DNA from: Elymus sibiricus
Taxonomy: Eukaryota; Streptophyta; Magnoliopsida; Poales; Poaceae
NCBI GenBank assembly: GCA_039707655.1
Contig: CM077670.1
Coordinates: forward strand, 148,532,001-148,596,000
Direction of reading: 5' to 3'
DNA length: 64,000 bases
The notes beneath the pieces are model-generated. The model was not told the origin of the DNA. It ran no database searches and saw only the letters and a list, made by a program, of their open reading frames with translations. Below are positions 58,864-64,000 of the stretch, piece after piece. Made by a program: the position numbers and the translations under genes. Numbering within the stretch: position 1 is the stretch's first letter; every line of letters starts with the position of its first letter.

Positions 58864-59146
58864 TCTTTGCCGTCTGCTAGCCGACGACAAAGATGGTCTT
58901 TGGCGTCAGCTTCCCAAAAGCAGACGGCAAAGAATGGCCTCATGGCAAAGATCGTGTTTGCCGTCAGTACACTCTTTGCCGTCTGCTAGCCGACGGCAAA
59001 GAGAATAAAAGCAGACGGCAAAGAGCCCATCTGGGCCCCACTGGAGCTCGGAGCTGATTAGGTCAAACGGACGGCCTGGATGTCGTCCTCTAGCAGACGG
59101 CAAAGCGAAGCAGACGGCAAAGACCGCAAAAAGCTGACGGCAAAGC
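58864..59146. repeat. CACTA subterminal repeats
   Basis: About ten copies of TTTGCCGTC(T)GC or its complement GCAGACGGCAAAG occur in both orientations; some pairs are fused as palindromes (TTTGCCGTCTGCTAGCCGAC GGCAAAG). Such arrays are the transposase-binding sites of CACTA elements. Confidence 0.9.
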
Positions 59147-59189
59147 TCGAACTGCCTAATGTATCTAACGGCCGTGCCCCACCCCTACC

Positions 59190-59480
59190 TCTCTCTCTCT
59201 CTTTCTCTCTCTCTCTGGCGCAGCCGCCGCCCCGACGACGCACCACCGCCCCCCGCCGTGCCCGTCGCTGCCGCCGCCCGGCGCCCCGCCGTGCCCGTCG
59301 ATGCCGCCGCCCCGCCACCCCACCATCCGCGGCCCCACCTCCCCGCCGCGCTCGCCGAGGCCACGGCAGACGAGCTCGACGCCCCGCCGCCCCGGCGCCC
59401 GCCGCCCAGATCCACCGCCCAGCCGCCCCCGCCGCCCGGCCGCCCCCCTTCGGTGAGTTTTTTTTTCTTCTCTGTTTTTT
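59190..59480 (+). other. GC-rich leader region of the CACTA element
   Basis: A CT-rich run (CTCTCTCTCT) is followed by about 260 bp of Pro/Ala-coding-like CCGCC repeats ending near CTTCGGTGAGTTTTT, where a 5' splice donor is plausible. The ORFs here are low complexity, and I do not call a protein. Confidence 0.45.
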
Positions 59481-59580
59481 TTCTTTTTTTATTTAATTGG
59501 TACTGTTAGGTTAGTGCTAGGTTAGGTTAGAAAAGAACTAGGAGAAGAAGATTTTAGGCTAGTCATATTTTAGGTTAGTC

Positions 59581-59812
59581 AAAATTAGAAGAAGAAGAAG
59601 ATGATGAGAAAAAAAGAAGAAAAGAAGAATAAGTAGAAGAAGAGGAAAAAAGGAAAAGAAGAAGAAGAAGAAGAAGAGGAGGAGGAGGAGAAGAAAAGAA
59701 GAAGAAGAAGAAGAAGAAGAACAAGAAGAAGAGGAAAAACAGGAGAAGAGGAGAAGAAGAAGAAGAAGAAGAAGAAGAAGAAATAGAGGAGAAGAAGAAT
59801 AAAAGAGTAGTG
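59581..59812. repeat. GAA/AGA-rich microsatellite tract
   Basis: Over 200 bases consist mostly of GAAGAA and GAGGAG repeats within the leader intron region of the CACTA element. Confidence 0.95.
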
Positions 59813-60084
59813 GAAAAGTAGTTATATATAGAGAGATTTTTTATCGGGATTGAATATTCGTGTTGATCGGGTGGATTTAAATGTGCAGTTGTTTCGTCGC
59901 TGCGAGGGTCTGGTGTTCGACGACCTCCCCGTGCGTTCGACGAGCTCCCCTGCGTTCGTGGGTGAGCACAAATGACATCTCCTCCTCCTCCCTTCATTTT
60001 CTCTGTTCCGGTCTTCGTGCCGATGATACTTGCTAGCTATAGGTAGATTCAATCATCAGTATGCGTGACCAGTATGCGTCTCCC

Positions 60085-60150
60085 GTTCGAAAGGGTTACA
60101 GTTATAAATATGCATGCATTTGCATATTTATAACCGTGATTCTTTCGAAT
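60085..60150. repeat. Inverted repeat in the CACTA leader (short hairpin)
   Basis: Arms of about 30 bp: GTTCGAAAGGGTTACAGTTA leading into TAAATATGCATG, and its near-complement ending TAACCGTGATTCTTTCGAA. The TATAAATATGCA core of the left arm is also TATA-like. Confidence 0.85.
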
Positions 60151-60173
60151 TGTCCAACGTTATCCATGGACAG

Positions 60174-60387
60174 CCCGAGTATGTGTAGATTGGGTTTGTT
60201 TTCCCATGCTCTGCTCTGGATCCGATGCAGAATTTTGTCAGTGCCTCCCTGTTGTTCTCCGGGTACACATCCTCTCTGTTTATTGCCGAGACGTGTATCA
60301 GGAGAACAACGGGGAGGTGCTGCCAAAATTTTGCGTCGGATCCGAAGCAGAGCATGGGAAAACGAACCCAATCTACACATACTCGGG
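60174..60387. repeat. Large inverted repeat in the CACTA leader
   Basis: Left arm 60174-60272 (CCCGAGTATGTGTAGATTGG...) and right arm 60292-60387, its reverse complement at roughly nine in ten positions, with a loop of about 20 bases. A transcript would fold into a hairpin of about 95 bp. Confidence 0.9.
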
Positions 60388-60520
60388 TGGGATTAGGACC
60401 TATCTTTACCTATTAGCGTGTAGGTTGCATGGACGTAATAAAATTGACGAACTTGATTAACTGATGAATATATATGCTGAATTATATATATATTTCTTGT
60501 GTGTTTAGTAGGTAGGCAAG

Positions 60521-63500
60521 ATGAGTGATCGTGCGTGGATGTACACCGGTTACACTAGTCAGAAAGACACGACCAATGAATGGTTAACAAAAACCAAGGG
60601 GTTTGTGAAAGCCGCATTTGCAAATGGCCAGAGAAAAACCTGGTGCCCCTGTGTTAGGTGCGACAACTTTTCACAAAGGATAGAGGGTGAAATGGGTAAA
60701 CACCTGCAGAAGTGGGGTTTTACGCCTGATTATACGGTGTGGACATTTCATGGCGAGTCTGCCCAACGTACCAGAGCTGACGTGGTTCGTCGTCGCACCG
60801 ACGAGCATGGTACCAGGATCGAAGACATGGTGCAAGACTTTGATGATGCTCGGGATTCGGACGATGAGATGGAGGAATCTGCAAAGGCCTTCAATGAAAT
60901 GTTGGAGTCTTCAAAACGTCCTCTCCACGAGCACACTGAGCTTTGTCAGCTGGATGCCATCGCACAAGTAATGGCTCTGAAGGCTCAATTCAACTTGGGC
61001 AGAGAATGCTACGACGCGATGATGACACTATTTGGACGCTTTCTACCCAAAGGCCATGTACTGCCTGCAAACCTGTACCAGTCGGACAAAATCCTCCGTG
61101 TACTTAAGATGCCCTATGAGAAGATAGATGCCTGTGAGAAAGGATGTGCCTTATTTAGGCTTGAGTATGCGGACTTGAACTATTGTCCCATTTGCAAGTC
61201 TTCCAGGTATGTTGTGGTAGACAACGGTATGGGTGAGAAGAGACAGACCAAAATCCCCGTTAATGTTCTTCGGTATCTGCCAATCGTACCAAGACTTCAA
61301 CGACTTTTCATGGTCGAAGAGACGGCCAGACAGATGACATGGCACAAATTGGGCAAAAGAACCGAACTAGATGCATATGGTAATCAGATGTTGGTACACA
61401 CATCGGATGCTTTTGCGTGGAAGAACTTCGATGCATCACATGAGCATAAAGCGGCAGATCCAAGGCATCCTCGAGTCAGCATCGGCACGGATGGGTTCAA
61501 TCCGTTTGGTATGACGGCAACCCAATACAGTTGTTGGCCTGTATTTGTCATTCCACTCAATCTCCCCCCCGGACAGATTATGCAAAGAAAGAACATTTTC
61601 CTGACGTTGATAATTCCAGGGCCCAACTATCCGGGGAAGAATATGAATGTGTACATGCAGCCGCTTAAGGATGAATTGCAAGAAGCTTGGGATAATGGGT
61701 TCAAGACATACGACGCCGCTAGCAAACAAAACTTCATAATGCGTGTCTGGTACATGTACTCGATGCATGACTTGCCAGCGTATGCGCTATTCGTTGGCTG
61801 GTGTACGCATGGAAGGTTCCCATGCCCCACATGCAAGGCAGCTCTTCAGTTTCATTGGCTGCAGGTGGGTCGCAAGTATTCTTGCTTCAACTTGCATAGA
61901 CAGTTCCTAGATCCTCGCCATAAGTTCAGAAAAGACAAGAAGAACTTCATTAAAGGTAGAGTTGTCAAAAACTCTGCACCACTTGCGTTGACTGGCCAAC
62001 AAATCCTGGATCAGCTCGAGCCTAATCCAGAGCATCCAGGGTATTTCAAGGGGTATAATTCGGAACACGCCTGGACTCACAAGACATGCTTGTGGGATCT
62101 GCCTTACTTCAAAGACCTCCTTCTTCCACACAACATCGATGTGATGCACACTGAAAAGAATATCGGCGAGGCCCTTTTTGGTACATTGTTCGGCATAGAG
62201 GGGAAGTCAAAGGATAATCCTAAGACTAGAGTCGATCAGCAGACTCTATGTGATAGACCGTTACAAAACATGCGACAACCGAAAGGAAAGCAGAACTGGA
62301 CGAAGCCAAAGGCCTGGTTCAATCTTGGAAGGCCAGCTATGAGGGAAATTATCTTGTGGGTGAAAATGCACTTGATGTTCCCCGATGGGTATGCAGCGAA
62401 TCTAAAGAGGGGAGCGAGTCTTGAAAAATTGAAAATATTTGGTCTCAAGAGTCATGATTGGCACATATGGCTTGAGCGGGTAATGCCGGTGATGTTGCGT
62501 GGCTTTATCCCTGAGGATGAATGGCTAGTACTGGCAGAGCTGAGCTATTTATTCCGTGTTCTTTGTGTGAAAGAACTATCGCCTGGCGTGCTAGATGACA
62601 TGGAAAAGTTGGCGCCAGAGTTGCTCTACAAGTTAGAGAAGATCTTTCCACCGGGCTTCTTTAATCCAATGCAGCATTTGATTTTACATCTCCCGACCGA
62701 GGCAAGATTGGGGGGGGGGAGTGCAAAATCGTTGGTGCTATGCAACTGAGAGGATGCAGAAGACGCTTCGAGCAAAATGTAAAAATAAACGTAGAATTGA
62801 AGCATCAATGGCCGAGGCATTCATTACCGAGGAGGCGGCAAACTTCGTGACAGCACACTACGAAGCCAAAAATCAACAACCTAACAGAAGTGCGGCCGTA
62901 CATCGAGTAAGTTCTCGGTACATTGTTTCGCAACTTCTAATTCCTTTGAACTGCTCTTATTCCTGGATATTTCATACAGTCGATACGTCGCCAAATTCTC
63001 GGATGGAGCGGTGATCCAAAAGGATTCCATCCAAGAGTATGAGCTTCTGGCAAAGCATGGAGGCGGCTATCCCGGTTTCATCTCTTGGTTCAAACAAACG
63101 GTAATTACCATTAATAGACCATTTCATTTCTTGGTCTAATTTGCGGCTAATGCAACAATCCTTTCGTATTAAACTTGTAGGCTAATTCAGAGTCTATGGA
63201 CGCCGAATTGAGACAAGCCGCTAATGGTTTTGACTATAAGGTCCGTTCATTTGAGAAATATGACATCAACGGGTATCGCTTTTGTACCTTTGGCAAAGAG
63301 CTATCTATGGCCGACCAAAAATCTACAAATTGTGGTGTCTATGCTATCGGGGAAGGAGGTACTGAGTATTATGGAAGAGTTGAAGCAATTTATGAACTTC
63401 TATTCTATGGTGAAAACCCATCGAACGTCGTAGTCTTCAAATGTTATTGGTTCCAGCCGAAGGAGACTAGAAGGACTCATGAACATATAGGGCTAGTCGA

Positions 63501-64000
63501 AATCAAACAAAGCACCCATTTAGATGTTCCCGATGTCTATATTACGGCTCAACAGGCGACCCAAGTTTTCTATCTACCGTGGGCTTGCCAAACTAATACA
63601 AATCTGAATGGTTGGGATGTCGTTTATGAAGTGCCGCCACGTGTTAGACCACCTCCCCCCAATGAAGAGGATTATGAACCTCACATTAATCCAGACACAT
63701 ATGAAGGAGAATTCTTCCAAGAAACACGTCTTTCCAAAAAACGTTTCAAGAACCACTCTACTTCACCCAGAACATGGAAGTAGACAGCGACAGTGAATCC
63801 GACTTCACCCCTGAGCCGGAACAAGAAGATGTTACTGCTGCGGATGACCTGTCAATGCTTGACCGATTACAGAAAGGACTTCCACATGTTGATGCCGCTG
63901 AACCCGATGAGCATGTCATTCATGACGACACGCGTGATAGTGATGATGATGATGCATCTATTGATCCCAGAGCATATATAGACGATCCAGACTATTATTA
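60521..64000 (+). CDS. CACTA transposase, TNP2 type (partial, one clear frameshift)
   Basis: Starting at the ATG in CAAGATGAGTG. Residues 1-80 form the transposase-associated domain (RAWMYTGYTS ... WCPCVRC). The TNP2/Transposase_21 core follows, with DACEKGCALFRLEYADLNYC, CPTCK and HNIDVMHTEKNIGEALFGT. At a run of ten G (62710-62719) the frame shifts by one; the shifted frame continues the protein with QNRWCYATERMQKTLRAK, the DUF4218-like C-terminal part. Introns at about 62909-62979 (donor GTAAGT) and 63102-63180 (GTAATT...TTGTAG) lead to the exon coding a DUF4216-like domain (NCGVYAIGEGGTEYYGRVEA ... VVVFKCYWFQ ... ATQVFYLPW). After the stop at 63781 another frame stays open to the window end with an acidic tail (VDSDSESDFTPEPEQEDV), suggesting a further splice or frame break. 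The protein binds the subterminal repeats and catalyses CACTA excision. Confidence 0.88.

Larger units (their letters stand above)
58829..64000 (+). mobile_element. CACTA (En/Spm) transposon, 5' part
   Basis: It begins CACTACAGGAATCGGAG, preceded by TTA (58826-58828) as the likely 3 bp target duplication. Subterminal repeats, leader hairpins and a TNP2-type transposase follow in the usual order. The 3' end is beyond the window, so length and the second target copy cannot be checked. It is inserted in the large MULE-type element. Confidence 0.9.

Noticed and set aside
58864..59146. Regular short repeats that might recall a CRISPR array.
   Set aside because: Both orientations, irregular spacing and a position next to a CACTA terminus show subterminal transposon repeats; the DNA is eukaryotic.
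59575..59997. Ser/Phe/Leu-rich minus-strand ORF.
   Set aside because: Translation of a GAA/AGA microsatellite.

Overview
The window is nuclear DNA of a grass, almost certainly a Triticeae species (wheat, Aegilops or barley relatives). The evidence is a BARE/Angela-type copia LTR, an Au-type SINE, Triticeae-style gypsy LTRs that begin TGATACG, nested CACTA, Helitron and MULE elements, and plant-type GT-AG introns. I see no ordinary host gene. Everything that can be assigned is transposable element or remnant, stacked by nested insertion.

Layout. 1-14138 is the 3' part of a gypsy element: the tail of pol (+), a long spliced antisense gene (-), then the 3' LTR. The antisense gene is broken by a solo LTR (4084-5489) and by a complete, pol-less LTR element (5918-12599). 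14139-15728 is a second gypsy fragment, into which the first may have inserted. 15740-16598 holds a Harbinger-like remnant, a possible MITE and an Au SINE. 16599-29083 is a chain of Helitrons on the minus strand whose ends abut directly; it carries an hAT MITE and a Stowaway MITE. 29094-36250 holds two related elements bounded by (TA)n tracts, each with a degenerate array of about 165 bp units.

36251-58828 is the most interesting part: at least 20 kb of one large, apparently unclassified DNA transposon. It carries (1) a multi-exon FAR1/MULE transposase (+), (2) an intact single-exon 3'-5' exonuclease of the DEDDy type (+), and (3) a long multi-exon gene (-) whose splicing joins two successive ULP1/C48 protease domains, the first inactivated and the second with an intact catalytic set. 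The whole stretch, introns included, is strewn with CAGTTAGC/CAGTTAAC-type motifs that read almost always on the plus strand. A solo BARE-like LTR with a perfect target duplication (55968-58109) sits inside it, and its right end is hidden behind a CACTA element.

58829-64000 is the 5' part of a CACTA transposon with subterminal repeats, two leader hairpins and a TNP2-type transposase; it runs off the window.

How it fits together: transposase plus exonuclease plus SUMO/ubiquitin-like protease would give the large element DNA cleavage, DNA-end processing and host-protein deconjugation functions, with the motif field as candidate binding sites. That functional reading is inference; the gene content and motif field are read directly. 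Several genes are frameshifted at homopolymer runs, so either decay or sequencing error must be considered. Family names are recognised from memory of motifs, not from a search.
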